Origin: Streptomyces sp. f51
Lineage (GTDB): Bacteria > Actinomycetota > Actinomycetes > Streptomycetales > Streptomycetaceae
Assembly: GCF_037940415.1 (NCBI RefSeq)
Contig: NZ_CP149798.1
Coordinates: forward strand, 3,465,001 to 3,529,000
Length of the DNA stretch: 64,000 nucleotides
Direction of reading: 5' to 3'
Part shown: in pieces, positions 41,068 through 50,948 of the stretch
How positions within the stretch are numbered: the stretch's first letter is position 1
How the letters are laid out: each line of letters starts with the position of its first letter
Program-made: the position numbers and the translations under genes
The notes under the pieces: generated by a model
Database searches by the model: none
What the model was told of the DNA's origin: nothing
Seen by the model: only the letters and a program-made list of their open reading frames with translations

Positions 41068-44000
41068 ATGTCTACGCACCCCGCCCCCGCCCTCGGCGAT
41101 CTCGCCGCCCGCCTGGCCGAGCTGCCCCTGCGCGACGCGCACCGGCTCGGGCGCAGGCTCGAAGGCGCGCGCAAGATCCGCAAGCCCGAGGCCCGCTCCG
41201 CCGTCTTCGCCGAGATCGAGGCGGAGGTGGCCAAGGGCGAGGCCCGGACGGCCCAGCGCCGCGCCCGCGTCCCCGCCGTCACGTATCCCGAGCAGCTGCC
41301 GGTCAGCCAGAAGAAGGACGAGATCGCGGCGGCCATCCGCGATCACCAGGTGGTGATCGTCGCCGGTGAGACCGGCTCCGGCAAGACCACCCAGATCCCG
41401 AAGATCTGCATCGAGCTGGGCCGGGGCGTGCGCGGCATGATCGGGCACACCCAGCCCCGCCGTATCGCCGCCCGTACGGTGGCGGAGCGGGTCGCGGAGG
41501 AGCTGGACACGCCGCTCGGCGAGGCCGTCGGCTGGAAGGTCCGCTTCACCGACCAGGTGAACCCGGACGCCACCTTCGTGAAGCTGATGACGGACGGCAT
41601 CCTGCTCGCCGAGATCCAGACGGACCGCGAGCTGCGCGCGTACGACACGATCATCATCGACGAGGCCCACGAGCGGTCCCTGAACATCGACTTCCTGCTC
41701 GGCTATCTCGCCCAGCTGCTGCCCAAGCGCCCCGACCTCAAGGTCGTCATCACCTCCGCGACGATCGATCCGGAGCGTTTCTCCCGGCACTTCGGGGACG
41801 CCCCGATCGTCGAGGTCAGCGGCCGGACGTATCCGGTCGAGGTGCGCTACCGCCCGCTCCTGGAGGAAGACTCCGAGGACGTGGACCGCGACCAGATCAC
41901 CGCGATCTGCGACGCCGTCGAGGAGCTCCAGGCCGAGGGCAAGGGCGACATCCTCGTCTTCCTGTCGGGCGAGCGGGAGATCCGCGACACGGCCGACGCC
42001 ATCACCAAGAAGAACTACCGCTTCACCGAGGTCCTGCCGCTGTACGCCCGGCTCTCGCACGCCGAGCAGCACCGCGTCTTCCAGCCGCACACCGGGCGCA
42101 GGATCGTTCTGGCGACCAACGTGGCCGAGACCTCCCTGACCGTCCCCGGCATCAAGTACGTGATCGACCCGGGCACCGCGCGCATCTCCCGCTACAGCCA
42201 CCGCACCAAGGTGCAGCGGCTGCCCATCGAGCCCGTCTCGCAGGCCAGCGCCAACCAGCGCAAGGGCCGCTGCGGGCGTACGTCCGACGGCATCTGCGTC
42301 CGGCTGTACTCCGAGGACGACTTCCTCGCCCGGCCGGAGTTCACCGACGCGGAGATCCTGCGGACGAACCTCGCCTCCGTCATCCTCCAGATGACCGCGG
42401 CCGGCCTCGGCGACATCGAGAAGTTCCCATTCATCGATCCGCCGGACCACCGCAACATCCGCGACGGCGTCCAGCTCCTCCAGGAGCTGAACGCGCTGGA
42501 CCCGGCCGAGAAGGACGCGCGCAAGCGGCTCACGCCAATGGGCCGCAAGCTCGCCCAGCTGCCCGTCGACCCCCGGCTCGCCCGGATGGTCCTGGAGGCC
42601 GACAAGAACGGCTGCGCGCGCGAGGTCATGGTGATCGCGGCCGCGCTCTCCATCCAGGACCCGCGCGAGCGTCCGTCCGAGAAGCAGGCGCAGGCCGACC
42701 AGCAGCACGCGCGCTTCAAGGACGAGACCTCCGACTTCCTCGCCTTCCTCAACCTGTGGCGCTACATCCGCGAGCAGCAGCGGGAGCGGGGCTCGTCCGC
42801 GTTCCGCCGGATGTGCAAGCAGGAGTACCTGAACTTCCTGCGCATCCGCGAGTGGCAGGACATCTACAGCCAGCTCCGCACCGTCGCGCAGCAGATGGGC
42901 ATCCATCTGAACGAGGAGGACGCTCCCGAGCAGAGCGTCCATGTGTCCCTGCTCGCCGGTCTGCTCTCGCACATCGGCATGAAGGACGTGAAGGAGACCG
43001 GCGGCGAGAGCGGGCGGAGCACGGGCAGGAACGAGTATCTGGGCGCGCGCGGCGCCAAGTTCGCGATCTTCCCGGGTTCGGCGCTGTTCAAGAAGCCCCC
43101 GCGGTTCGTGATGTCGGCGGAGCTGGTCGAGACCTCGCGGCTCTGGGCGCGCGTGAACGCCCGCGTCGAGCCGGAGTGGGTGGAGCCGCTGGCCGGCCAT
43201 CTCCTCAAGCGGACGTACAGCGAGCCGCACTGGGAGAAGGACCAGGCCGCCGTGATGGCGTACGAGAAGGTGACGCTGTACGGCGTGCCGATCGTCGCGC
43301 AGCGCAAGGTGAACTACGGCCGGATCGACCCGGAGGCCAGCCGCGAGCTGTTCATCCGCAACGCGCTCGTCGAGGGCGACTGGCGTACGCACCACAAGTT
43401 CTTCGCCGACAACCGCAAGCTGCTCACCGAGGTCGAGGAGCTGGAGCACCGGGCCCGCCGCCGGGACATCCTGGTCGACGACGAGACGCTGTACGACTTC
43501 TACGACCAGCGGGTGCCCGAACACGTCGTGTCCGGGGCGCACTTCGACTCCTGGTGGAAGCACAAGCGGCACGAGGAGCCCGAACTCCTCGACTTCGAGC
43601 GCTCGATGCTCATCAACGACCGGGCCGGGTCGGTCTCGAAGGACGACTACCCCGACTCCTGGCTCCAGGGGCGGCTGAAGTTCCGGGTGACCTACCAGTT
43701 CGAGCCGGGCGCGGACGCGGACGGCGTGACCGTCCACATCCCGCTCCAGGTCCTGAACCAGGTCACGGACGACGGCTTCGACTGGCAGATCCCCGGGCTG
43801 CGGGAGGAAGTGGTGACGGAGCTGATCCGTTCGCTCCCGAAGCCGATCCGCCGGAACTACGTGCCGGCCCCGAACTTCGCCCAGAAGTTCCTGGAGCGGG
43901 CCGTACCGCTCCAGGAGCCGCTGACGCTGACCATGGCGCGCGAGCTCAAGCGGATGGTCGGCGTGCCGCTGACGGCCGACGACTTCGACTGGTCACGGCT

Positions 44001-45045
44001 CCCCGAGCACCTGAAGATCACGTTCCGGATCGTCGACGAGCGGCGCCGCAAGCTCGCCGAGGACAAGGACCTGGAAGCCCTCAAGCTCCGGCTGAAGCCG
44101 AAGGCGCGCCAGGCGATCTCGCAGGCCGCCGCGGCGACGGCGGAGCGCGAGGGCGGCGAGTCCCTGGAGCGCTCGGGGCTGACGGACTGGACGATCGGCT
44201 CGCTCCGGCGGGTCTTCGAGACGCGCCGCGCCGGACAGCCGGTGAAGGCGTACCCGGCGCTGGTCGACGACGGCGCCGCGGCGAACACCGTCTCGGTGCG
44301 GCTCTTCGACACGGAGGCCGAGCAGGCCGAGGCCATGTGGAAGGGCACGCGCCGGCTGATCCTGCGCAACATCCCGGTGAACCCGGGCAAGTTCGCCTCG
44401 GACAAGCTCACCAACGCCCAGAAGCTCGCCCTGTCCGCGAACCCGCACGGCTCGGTCCAGGCCCTCTTCGACGACTGCGCGATGGCGGCGGCGGACAAGC
44501 TGATCGCGGACTTCGGCGGCCCGGCGTGGGACGAGGAGTCCTACCGCAAGCTGTACGACAAGGTGCGGGCGGAGATCGTCGACACGACCGTGCGCACGGT
44601 CGGGCAGGTGCAGCAGGTGCTCGCCGCCTGGCAGGCCTGTGAGCGCCGCCTGAAGGGCGTCAGGAGCCCGGTCCTGCTCGCGAACCTGGCGGACGTACGA
44701 CAGCAGCTGGACGCCCTCGTGAAGCCCGGTTTCGTGACGGCGACGGGACTGCGGCGGCTGCCGGACCTGATGCGCTATCTGGTCGCCGCGGACCGGCGCC
44801 TCCAGCAGATGCCGACCGGTGCCCAGCGGGACACCAGCCGCATGGAGAAGGTCCACGAGATGCAGGACGAGTACGCCTGGCTCCTGGAGCAGCTGCCGCA
44901 GGGCCGGCCCGTGCCCTCGTCCGTCCTGGACATCCGCTGGATGATCGAGGAGCTGCGGGTCAGCTATTTCGCCCACGCGCTGGGCACGGCGTACCCGGTC
45001 TCCGACAAGCGGATCGTGAAGGCGATCGACGCCGCCGTGCCGTGA
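41068..45045 (+). CDS. hrpA: ATP-dependent RNA helicase HrpA (DEAH family)
   Basis: A 1325-residue DEAH/RHA helicase, the usual length for bacterial HrpA. Motif I GETGSGKTT is at residues 100-108; DEAH follows in IIIDEAHERSLNIDFLLGYL, SAT in VITSATIDPERFS, and motif VI in QRKGRCGRTSDGICVRL. The ratchet/HA2 and OB-fold regions and a long DUF3418 C-terminal half follow (MWKGTRRLILRNIPVNPGKF). In E. coli HrpA acts on stalled ribosomes and some fimbrial mRNA processing; the same is presumed here. From memory, hrpA is upstream of bldC in S. coelicolor too. ATG 41068 is the start. Confidence 0.95.
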   Translation: MSTHPAPALGDLAARLAELPLRDAHRLGRRLEGARKIRKPEARSAVFAEIEAEVAKGEARTAQRRARVPAVTYPEQLPVSQKKDEIAAAIRDHQVVIVAGETGSGKTTQIPKICIELGRGVRGMIGHTQPRRIAARTVAERVAEELDTPLGEAVGWKVRFTDQVNPDATFVKLMTDGILLAEIQTDRELRAYDTIIIDEAHERSLNIDFLLGYLAQLLPKRPDLKVVITSATIDPERFSRHFGDAPIVEVSGRTYPVEVRYRPLLEEDSEDVDRDQITAICDAVEELQAEGKGDILVFLSGEREIRDTADAITKKNYRFTEVLPLYARLSHAEQHRVFQPHTGRRIVLATNVAETSLTVPGIKYVIDPGTARISRYSHRTKVQRLPIEPVSQASANQRKGRCGRTSDGICVRLYSEDDFLARPEFTDAEILRTNLASVILQMTAAGLGDIEKFPFIDPPDHRNIRDGVQLLQELNALDPAEKDARKRLTPMGRKLAQLPVDPRLARMVLEADKNGCAREVMVIAAALSIQDPRERPSEKQAQADQQHARFKDETSDFLAFLNLWRYIREQQRERGSSAFRRMCKQEYLNFLRIREWQDIYSQLRTVAQQMGIHLNEEDAPEQSVHVSLLAGLLSHIGMKDVKETGGESGRSTGRNEYLGARGAKFAIFPGSALFKKPPRFVMSAELVETSRLWARVNARVEPEWVEPLAGHLLKRTYSEPHWEKDQAAVMAYEKVTLYGVPIVAQRKVNYGRIDPEASRELFIRNALVEGDWRTHHKFFADNRKLLTEVEELEHRARRRDILVDDETLYDFYDQRVPEHVVSGAHFDSWWKHKRHEEPELLDFERSMLINDRAGSVSKDDYPDSWLQGRLKFRVTYQFEPGADADGVTVHIPLQVLNQVTDDGFDWQIPGLREEVVTELIRSLPKPIRRNYVPAPNFAQKFLERAVPLQEPLTLTMARELKRMVGVPLTADDFDWSRLPEHLKITFRIVDERRRKLAEDKDLEALKLRLKPKARQAISQAAAATAEREGGESLERSGLTDWTIGSLRRVFETRRAGQPVKAYPALVDDGAAANTVSVRLFDTEAEQAEAMWKGTRRLILRNIPVNPGKFASDKLTNAQKLALSANPHGSVQALFDDCAMAAADKLIADFGGPAWDEESYRKLYDKVRAEIVDTTVRTVGQVQQVLAAWQACERRLKGVRSPVLLANLADVRQQLDALVKPGFVTATGLRRLPDLMRYLVAADRRLQQMPTGAQRDTSRMEKVHEMQDEYAWLLEQLPQGRPVPSSVLDIRWMIEELRVSYFAHALGTAYPVSDKRIVKAIDAAVP

Positions 45046-45140
45046 CGGCGCCCCCACGGGTGGTGAGTTCGACCCCGGGGTCTGACCTCATGTACAGTCT
45101 GTTTCGCAGCACGGCGCACGAACAAGTCGCTGCGAATCAA

Positions 45141-45215
45141 GGTCCTGTGGAGCAGTTTGGAGTGCTCGCCACCCTGTCAAGGTGGAGGCCGCGGGTTCAA
45201 ATCCCGTCAGGACCG
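45141..45215 (+). tRNA. tRNA-Asp (GUC), copy 2
   Basis: Identical over 75 nt to the tRNA-Asp at 40156. It follows hrpA by 95 bases and is not linked to other tRNAs. Confidence 0.94.
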
Positions 45216-45223
45216 CATGAGAG

Positions 45224-45254
45224 AAGGCCCGGAGCGAAAGCTCCGGGCCTTTTC
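45224..45254 (+). terminator. terminator of tRNA-Asp copy 2
   Basis: A 12-bp stem (AAGGCCCGGAGC and its complement) with GAAA tetraloop and a TTTTC tail. Confidence 0.9.
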
Positions 45255-45468
45255 GTATGCGCGGCCCCGCGGACGCGCGCCCACCGGCCACGCGGGGACG
45301 CGCCCACCGCCCGCGTTCGCGTGCGCGCACCGTTGCGGGTACGGCCACGGGCCGCCTCGGGGCCTCCAGGGCTTCCCTCGCGGCGCGTTCGCGTCCCTTG
45401 ACGGCGTCACATTCCGCCGGTACCCCGGAATCCAGGGCCCTCGCCCTGCCGGCCCTCTGGAGGTGCGC

Positions 45469-45666
45469 ATGGCGGTGTCCGCCCGGCACGAGACCCGGGC
45501 TCTGCTGCGAGCCCATCTGGCGGCCGCCTCCGGGTACCGCCACCTGACGCGGAACTGCCCGGTCTGCCATCAGCTCGCCCGGCTGGCCATGGCCGTGGAA
45601 GCGCTCCCGGACGACGACCAGGACCCCGAGGGCACCCCGGAGGACGAAAACCCCCCGACGGCGTGA
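45469..45666 (+). CDS. small Cys/His-motif protein (DUF6274-like)
   Basis: A 65-residue protein. The conserved-looking core ETRALLRAHLAAASGYRHLT is followed by NCPVCHQLARLAM, with His25, Cys30, Cys33 and His34 as a possible zinc site. The tail is acidic. From memory, a small protein of this kind (annotated DUF6274) precedes bldC in Streptomyces. GGAGG five bases before ATG 45469 gives a strong start inside a longer open frame. The function is unknown. It converges on bldC across a 467-bp gap. Confidence 0.8.
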   Translation: MAVSARHETRALLRAHLAAASGYRHLTRNCPVCHQLARLAMAVEALPDDDQDPEGTPEDENPPTA

Positions 45667-45957
45667 CCCGAGCCCGATTCCACGGCCCCCGCCCGGTGCG
45701 CCGCCCCGCCCCGTGCGAGCCCTCCGGGCCCCAACTCCCCTAGCGCAGAAGGCTCTCGGTGGACAAGGACTGTGGCATGTGACGGGAGTCACCGCATATG
45801 TTTTCAGAAGTGTGGAACTTACCCCCCTCCTACAACCAGTCAATTTAATATGTGCAATTGCACCGCTCGTCGAGGACATCCACAGCTGATCCGACACCCC
45901 TCCCCAGACTCCGACAAGGCCGCTCACAGGCAGGTCGCGGGGGCCCGCGGAACGCAC
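45667..45957. other. AT-richer gap downstream of the small Cys protein
   Basis: No gene is supported. A segment at about 45775-45870 is unusually AT-rich for this window (CATATGTTTTCAGAAGTG, TCAATTTAATATGTGCAATT). TGGCATGTGA (45773-45782) resembles an AdpA-type site. It could hold a promoter for an unannotated RNA or a silenced AT-rich element bound by Lsr2-type proteins. Confidence 0.4.
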
Positions 45958-45996
45958 AAAAAAAATCGCGCTGGACCCGGCGGAGTCCAGCGCGAT
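45958..45996 (-). terminator. terminator of bldC
   Basis: On the minus strand, a 12-bp stem (ATCGCGCTGGAC and its complement) is followed by eight T residues. This is a textbook factor-independent terminator, rare in Streptomyces, placed 137 bases after the bldC stop. Confidence 0.9.
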
Positions 45997-46133
45997 CTAC
46001 GACGCACCCTGTTCAACTGGCAAAAACGCTTGGGCGTGAGCTCTGTTGGGGCAGAACCCGCGTCGCTTGGAGCTGTGGTGTGGACGCCTCGACGGGTTGG
46101 GGGATCCGTTGACTTGTCCGGTTATGCGGTGAC

Positions 46134-46340
46134 TCAGGCTTCGCTGCGCTGCTGCGGGATACCCGCGAGCAGTGCGCGGACCTCAGCCTCGCGGTAACGA
46201 CGGTGTCCTCCGAGCGTGCGGATGGACGTGAGCTTGCCGGCCTTCGCCCACCGCGTGACCGTCTTGGGGTCGACGCGGAACATCGTGGCGACCTCAGCGG
46301 GGGTCAGCAGCGGCTCGGCATCAGGGGTGCGAGCGGTCAT
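46134..46340 (-). CDS. bldC: developmental regulator BldC
   Basis: A 68-residue MerR-like winged-helix protein without an effector domain. The sequence LLTPAEVATMFRVDPKTVTR then WAKAGKLTSIRTLGGHRRYR, ending GIPQQRSEA, matches S. coelicolor BldC as I recall it, essentially residue for residue. BldC binds direct repeats cooperatively and holds back the switch from vegetative growth to sporulation, and it is needed for aerial mycelium on rich medium and for normal antibiotic production. GAGGAGG seven bases before ATG 46340 gives a strong start. It is monocistronic with its own terminator. Confidence 0.97.
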   Translation of the reverse strand: MTARTPDAEPLLTPAEVATMFRVDPKTVTRWAKAGKLTSIRTLGGHRRYREAEVRALLAGIPQQRSEA

Positions 46341-46356
46341 GAGCGGCCTCCTCGGG

Positions 46357-46378
46357 AGAACCGAACCTTCTCGGTTCT
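46357..46378 (-). promoter_or_regulatory. inverted repeat in the bldC leader
   Basis: AGAACCGA-ACCTTC-TCGGTTCT, perfect 8-bp arms, lies 17 to 38 bases before the bldC start. It could be an operator or a small hairpin just upstream of the ribosome site. Confidence 0.5.
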
Positions 46379-46884
46379 TTCCTCTAAATTCTGCACCTTG
46401 ACCCGCGTTGCCCGAAATGGCGGACGCGAGTCGAGTCGGTTATAGGACGAACGGCTTGTCCTCGGCACTACAACTACACCATCCGTCCAGCCGCGTCGGC
46501 CAAACCGATGGAATTGCCCTCCCAGGTGTTCATCAGCGACGGAAGCCGATGGACCATGCCATAGCGGACAGTCACGCCACTGTGACGATCAGTCACAGGG
46601 CGATCAGGAGTCACCAGACGTCCTAAAAGCGTGCAATGCCGAGATTCCCCCCCAAAAGCGGGCGGAGGGAGCCCTCCCCCGGGCTCCTTGTCCTATTTTG
46701 ACACGAGGAGGGGGAAGCGATGCAAGAGCCGGGTAAGTGCCGTCCATCACGCTTGACACCCGTTGACGCTTACGCCCGGATAGGGCTCTACATCCCGGAC
46801 GTGAGGGTTCTTCAGTGTGTGAGGACCATACGCGAGTTCGACCCCAAACCTGTGAGAGCCAGATCACAACCGGACGGGGTGATT
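46379..46884. other. bldC upstream region
   Basis: About 500 bp between bldC and the next minus-strand gene, with no supported gene. It is less GC-rich than the surroundings near 46380-46640. A hairpin (GGAGCCC/GGGCTCC, 46678-46697) could end the upstream gene's transcript. The bldC promoter must lie here. Confidence 0.5.
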
Positions 46885-47733
46885 TCAGTTCGCCGAACGC
46901 CGGTCCCTGACAGACCGCCAGCGCTCCACCAGCCGGCCGTACGCCTCGCCCGCCGCCGCCCCGTCCCCGGTGCGCAGCGCCTCGATGCCCTCGGCCACGT
47001 CCGCGGCGGAGTGGTCGCTCTCCAGATCGCCCGCCGGCAGCGTGTGCACGAGCCCGCCGTAGTCCAGCTCGACCAGCGAGCGCGGGTGGAACTCCTCCAG
47101 CCAGCGCCCCACGTCCACCAGACCCTCGATGAGCGGCCCTTCGTCCAGCGCGTCCCTGAGCGTGCGCAGCGCCCGTGCCGTGCGCCGCCGCGCCTGCACC
47201 ATCGGCGTCCGGTAGCGCAGCAGCGGCGGCGCCCCGGCCGGGCCCGCCCCCTTCTCGTACTCCCGCTCCTCGTCGGTGACGAGCACGAACCAGTTCAGCG
47301 GCACCTGCCAGGTGGAGGTACGGATCCACGGACGGGCGTCCGGGTTGCGCGCCAGCCAGCGCTCGTAGTCCAGGGCTGCCTGACGGCGCACCAGCGGCGG
47401 CAGCACCGCGTCGAGGACCGACGCGGGAAGCTCCTCGCCCAGCTCGTCCAGGGCCTGCCAGCCACGCAGCCGGGTGCGCCAGGGGCAGACGCACACCACT
47501 CCGTCCACCTCGGCGACGAACGCGTCACCGCTCTCGTGCACCGGCACGGGGACCGGCGGGGTGGGCAGCAGGTCGGCCAGCGAGCGGCGCAGTTCGTCCT
47601 GGTACGAGGGGCGCTCGGGGCGCCGGGCGTAGCGCGTCCAGTGGGCGCGCTCGGACTCGGGGAACGCGGCCAGTGGCTCGTACACGCGCAGATACGACGT
47701 GTACGGGACGATCACCGCGGACACCTTGGGCAC
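46885..47733 (-). CDS. conserved actinobacterial protein of unknown function
   Basis: A 282-residue soluble protein. Recognisable features are an N-terminal [20 protein letters not shown], a central [19 protein letters not shown] and [13 protein letters not shown], and a helical C-terminus. No catalytic motif or known domain is evident. From memory, a protein like this lies between bldC and vdh in S. coelicolor (SCO4090), so the context is conserved core. GTG 47733 follows GGGAGCAGGC; the open frame extends further upstream but into the vdh promoter region. It diverges from vdh. Confidence 0.8.
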   Translation of the reverse strand: MPKVSAVIVPYTSYLRVYEPLAAFPESERAHWTRYARRPERPSYQDELRRSLADLLPTPPVPVPVHESGDAFVAEVDGVVCVCPWRTRLRGWQALDELGEELPASVLDAVLPPLVRRQAALDYERWLARNPDARPWIRTSTWQVPLNWFVLVTDEEREYEKGAGPAGAPPLLRYRTPMVQARRRTARALRTLRDALDEGPLIEGLVDVGRWLEEFHPRSLVELDYGGLVHTLPAGDLESDHSAADVAEGIEALRTGDGAAAGEAYGRLVERWRSVRDRRSAN

Positions 47734-47955
47734 GCCTGCTCCCTCCCCCGTCGACCACCGGGAAAACCAGCGAGAACCAATCGGAACCTGAACAGAAATC
47801 CATGCAAATCGAACCACGGCCGCACCCCGCCCGTAGGTGATCCTGAACACTGCGCCGAGGGCGGGTCGGCACAGGCTCTAGTCTCATTCCCACGGAGCCC
47901 GCCATCCGCACGGGCACCGCACCCAACCGCCGCTTTTTACCTGGGAGTCACCACA

Positions 47956-49050
47956 GTGACCGACGTAACCGGCGCGCCTGCTGATGTACTGCACACCCTG
48001 TTCCACTCGGATCAGGGCGGTCATGAGCAAGTCGTGCTCTGCCAGGACCGCGCCAGCGGCCTGAAGGCCGTCATCGCCATCCACTCCACCGCCCTGGGCC
48101 CCGCCCTCGGCGGCACGCGCTTCTACCCGTACGCGAGCGAGCAGGAGGCCGTCGCCGACGCCCTCAACCTCGCGCGCGGGATGTCGTACAAGAACGCCCT
48201 GGCCGGGCTCGACCACGGCGGCGGCAAGGCCGTCATCATCGGCGACCCGGAGCAGATCAAGACCGAGGAGCTGCTCCTCGCCTACGGCCGGTTCGTCGCC
48301 TCGCTCGGCGGCCGGTACGTCACCGCGTGCGACGTCGGCACCTACGTCGCCGACATGGACGTCGTGGCGCGCGAGTGCCGGTGGACGACCGGACGCTCCC
48401 CGGAGAACGGCGGCGCGGGCGACTCGTCGGTCCTGACGGCCTTCGGTGTCTTCCAGGGCATGCGGGCCTCCGCGCAGCACCTGTGGGGCGACCCGACGCT
48501 GCGCGGCCGCCGGGTCGGCGTCTCCGGCGTCGGCAAGGTGGGCCACCACCTGGTCGACCACCTGCGCGCGGACGGCGCCGAGGTCGTGATCACGGATGTG
48601 CGGGCCGAGTCCGTGCGGCGGATCCTGGACCGGCACCCCTCCGGTGTCACGGCCGTCGCGGACACCGAGACGCTCATCCGTACCGAGGGCCTCGACATCT
48701 ACGCGCCCTGCGCGCTGGGCGGGGCGCTCAACGACGACACCGTGCCGGTGCTCACGGCCCGGATCGTGTGCGGCGCGGCGAACAACCAGCTGGCGCACCC
48801 GGGCGTGGAGAAGGACCTCGCGGACCGCGGGATCCTGTACGCCCCGGACTACGTCGTGAACGCGGGCGGTGTCATCCAGGTCGCCGACGAGCTCCACGGC
48901 TTCGACTTCGACCGGTGCAAGGCGAAGGCCACGAAGATCTTCGACACCACGCTGGCCATATTCGCACGTGCGAAGCAGGACGGGATTCCGCCGGCCGCGG
49001 CGGCCGACCGGATCGCCGAGCAGCGCATGGCGGAGGCACGCGGCCACTGA
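47956..49050 (+). CDS. vdh: valine (branched-chain amino acid) dehydrogenase
   Basis: A 364-residue NAD-dependent enzyme that deaminates valine and leucine to 2-oxo acids, feeding polyketide precursors. The catalytic lysines are Lys79 in MSYKNALAG and Lys91 in [11 protein letters not shown]. The Rossmann motif [20 protein letters not shown] lies near residue 185, and [11 protein letters not shown] and CGAANNQL complete the Glu/Leu/Val dehydrogenase signature. The length equals that I recall for S. coelicolor Vdh. GTG 47956 is chosen, with GGGAG upstream; the frame is open far upstream but overlaps the divergent gene. Induction by valine is known for the family, not shown here. Confidence 0.94.
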   Translation: MTDVTGAPADVLHTLFHSDQGGHEQVVLCQDRASGLKAVIAIHSTALGPALGGTRFYPYASEQEAVADALNLARGMSYKNALAGLDHGGGKAVIIGDPEQIKTEELLLAYGRFVASLGGRYVTACDVGTYVADMDVVARECRWTTGRSPENGGAGDSSVLTAFGVFQGMRASAQHLWGDPTLRGRRVGVSGVGKVGHHLVDHLRADGAEVVITDVRAESVRRILDRHPSGVTAVADTETLIRTEGLDIYAPCALGGALNDDTVPVLTARIVCGAANNQLAHPGVEKDLADRGILYAPDYVVNAGGVIQVADELHGFDFDRCKAKATKIFDTTLAIFARAKQDGIPPAAAADRIAEQRMAEARGH

Positions 49051-49351
49051 CCCTTTCCGGGGTCGTGGGCGCTTGTCAGGGACCCGCTGACGGGCGGCTG
49101 GGAGAGAACTCTCACGTCCGTCGGCGGGTCGTAGCCCAAGAAGAGGTTAAAATCGCGGTTGACCAGCGAGGACAGGGCACCTCGCGGGGGCTGGGCGAAG
49201 GCGCGTGCTGCGGGCGACGTACCGTATGGGCGCGGGCTCAGGTACCGTGGAAGCCCTACGGACCGGTCTCTCCACGGAGAGTCCGTTCCAGATCATGAAC
49301 GCGTGTCAAGACTCTGGGGCCGTCGAGCCCCGTATCCGAGGGGGTCGAGCC
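49051..49351 (+). other. vdh / DUF3073 intergenic region
   Basis: 300 bp with no gene. TTGACC near 49157 is the clearest -35-like element. GAGGGGGT ten bases before 49352 is the ribosome site of the DUF3073 gene. Confidence 0.45.
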
Positions 49352-49606
49352 ATGGGGCGCGGCCGGGCAAAGGCCAAGCAGACGAAGGTCGCCCGCCAGC
49401 TGAAGTACAGCAGCGGCGGGACTGACCTCTCGCGTCTGGCCAATGAGCTGGGCGCTTCGACTTCGAGCCAGCCGCCGAATGGCGAGCCGTTCGAGGACGA
49501 CGACGAGGAAGACGACCCGTACGCACAGTACGCGGATCTCTACAACGACGACGACGAGGACGAGGACGACCAGTCCGGTCCCCAGTCACAACGTCGCGGC
49601 GCTTGA
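49352..49606 (+). CDS. DUF3073 protein
   Basis: An 84-residue actinobacterial protein. The basic N-terminal half MGRGRAKAKQTKVARQLKYS, then SGGTDLSRLANELGAS, is the DUF3073 signature. The second half is extremely acidic (EDDDEEDDPYAQYADLYNDD). The charge split suggests a nucleic-acid or ribosome-associated role, but no function is known. GAGGGGG about 6-10 bases before ATG 49352 supports the start. It lies between vdh and the convergent purM, as I recall for S. coelicolor. Confidence 0.92.
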   Translation: MGRGRAKAKQTKVARQLKYSSGGTDLSRLANELGASTSSQPPNGEPFEDDDEEDDPYAQYADLYNDDDEDEDDQSGPQSQRRGA

Positions 49607-49713
49607 CGCAACAGCGTCCCTCGCAGTTTCCGCGATCTCTTCGGGTGGCGGATCTCCTGGCGTGGGTTTCTGGCAGATCCCGCCTGGCGGTTTTCTCGTA
49701 GCGACTGCACTTC

Positions 49714-49749
49714 ACCCGGTCCGGGGCCTCAGCGCCGGACCGGGTTTCG
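49714..49749 (+). terminator. terminator after the DUF3073 gene
   Basis: An 11-bp stem (ACCCGGTCCGG and its complement) with a 10-base loop and a TTTC tail. Confidence 0.75.
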
Positions 49750-49758
49750 TGCTGCTCC

Positions 49759-49796
49759 GGGAGCCTCGGCCGGCGTGACCGCCGGCCTCGGCTCCC
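49759..49796 (-). terminator. terminator after purM
   Basis: A 17-bp stem with a 2-bp internal mismatch and TGAC loop (GGGAGCC...GGCTCCC) lies 11 bases beyond the purM stop on the minus strand. Confidence 0.7.
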
Positions 49797-49806
49797 GTTC
49801 CCTGCT

Positions 49807-50907
49807 TCAGCTCGCGTAGTCGCCGACGAGCTCGGCGCCCGTCGTACGGTCCCCGCGCTCGGTGATCTCACCGGCGACCCAGGCGTCCACCCCGCGGTCC
49901 GCGAGGACGGCCAGGGCGACCTCGGCGGACTCCTCGGGCACGATCGCCATCATGCCGACGCCCATGTTCAGCGTCTTCTCCAGCTCCAGGCGCTCGACTC
50001 CGCCGGTCCTGCCGACCAGGTCGAAGACCGGTGCCGGGGTCCAGGTCCCGCGGTCCACCACGGCGTGCAGACCGTCGGGGATCACCCGCGCCAGGTTGGC
50101 CGCGAGACCGCCGCCGGTGATGTGGCTGAAGGCGTGCACCCGGGTGCTCTTCGTCAGCGTCAGGCAGTCCAGCGAGTAGATCTTGGTGGGCTCCAGGAGC
50201 TCCTCGCCGAGCGTGCGGCCGAACTCCTCGACGTGCTGGTCCAGGCGCAGGTTCGCCCGGTCGAAGAGGACGTGCCGGACGAGCGAGTACCCGTTCGAGT
50301 GAAGACCGGAGGCCGCCATGGCGATCACCGCGTCACCCGTACGGATGCGATCCGGGCCGAGCAGCTCGTCGGCCTCGACCACGCCGGTACCGGCGCCCGC
50401 CACGTCGAAGTCGTCCGGACCGAGCAGACCGGGGTGTTCGGCCGTCTCGCCGCCCACCAGGGCGCAGCCCGCGAGGACACAGCCCTCGGCGATGCCCTTC
50501 ACGATGGCCGCGACCCGCTCCGGGTGGACCTTGCCCACGCAGATGTAGTCGGTCATGAAGAGCGGCTCGGCGCCGCACACCACGATGTCGTCCATGACCA
50601 TCGCGACGAGGTCGTGGCCGATGGTGTCGTACACGCCCAGCTGGCGGGCGATGTCGACCTTGGTGCCCACACCGTCGGTGGCGGAGGCGAGCAGCGGACG
50701 CTCGAAGCGCTTGAGGGCGGAGGCGTCGAAGAGGCCGGCGAAGCCGCCGAGGCCGCCGAGGACCTCGGGGCGCTGCGTCTTCTTCACCCACTCCTTCATC
50801 AGCTCCACGGCGCGGTCGCCGGCCTCGATGTCGACGCCGGCAGCCGCGTAGGACGCGCCGGAAGCACTGCCCGTCGACGAAGTCGACTGATCAGGTACAG
50901 CAGACAT
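49807..50907 (-). CDS. purM: phosphoribosylformylglycinamidine cyclo-ligase (AIR synthetase)
   Basis: A 366-residue cytosolic enzyme that closes FGAM to AIR with ATP, step five of purine synthesis. Family motifs are present: SYAAAGVDIEAGDRAVELMK, LASATDGVGTKVDIA, VVCGAEPLFMTDYI, ALVGGETAEHPG and the late FSHITGGGLAANLARVIP and KTLNMGVGMM. The first 17 residues are a Ser-rich extension. It follows purF on the same strand by 41 bases, so the two are probably one operon. It should supply the step after the PurSQL complex encoded at 54.8-58 kb. Confidence 0.97.
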   Translation of the reverse strand: MSAVPDQSTSSTGSASGASYAAAGVDIEAGDRAVELMKEWVKKTQRPEVLGGLGGFAGLFDASALKRFERPLLASATDGVGTKVDIARQLGVYDTIGHDLVAMVMDDIVVCGAEPLFMTDYICVGKVHPERVAAIVKGIAEGCVLAGCALVGGETAEHPGLLGPDDFDVAGAGTGVVEADELLGPDRIRTGDAVIAMAASGLHSNGYSLVRHVLFDRANLRLDQHVEEFGRTLGEELLEPTKIYSLDCLTLTKSTRVHAFSHITGGGLAANLARVIPDGLHAVVDRGTWTPAPVFDLVGRTGGVERLELEKTLNMGVGMMAIVPEESAEVALAVLADRGVDAWVAGEITERGDRTTGAELVGDYAS

Positions 50908-50948
50908 TGCCTGGGATCTTTCGGTTGGTGAAACGGGGCTCTGCGGCG

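Noticed and set aside
40714..43737. Long minus-strand frame opposite hrpA
   Set aside because: It is antisense to a complete HrpA protein and its translation has no recognisable domain.
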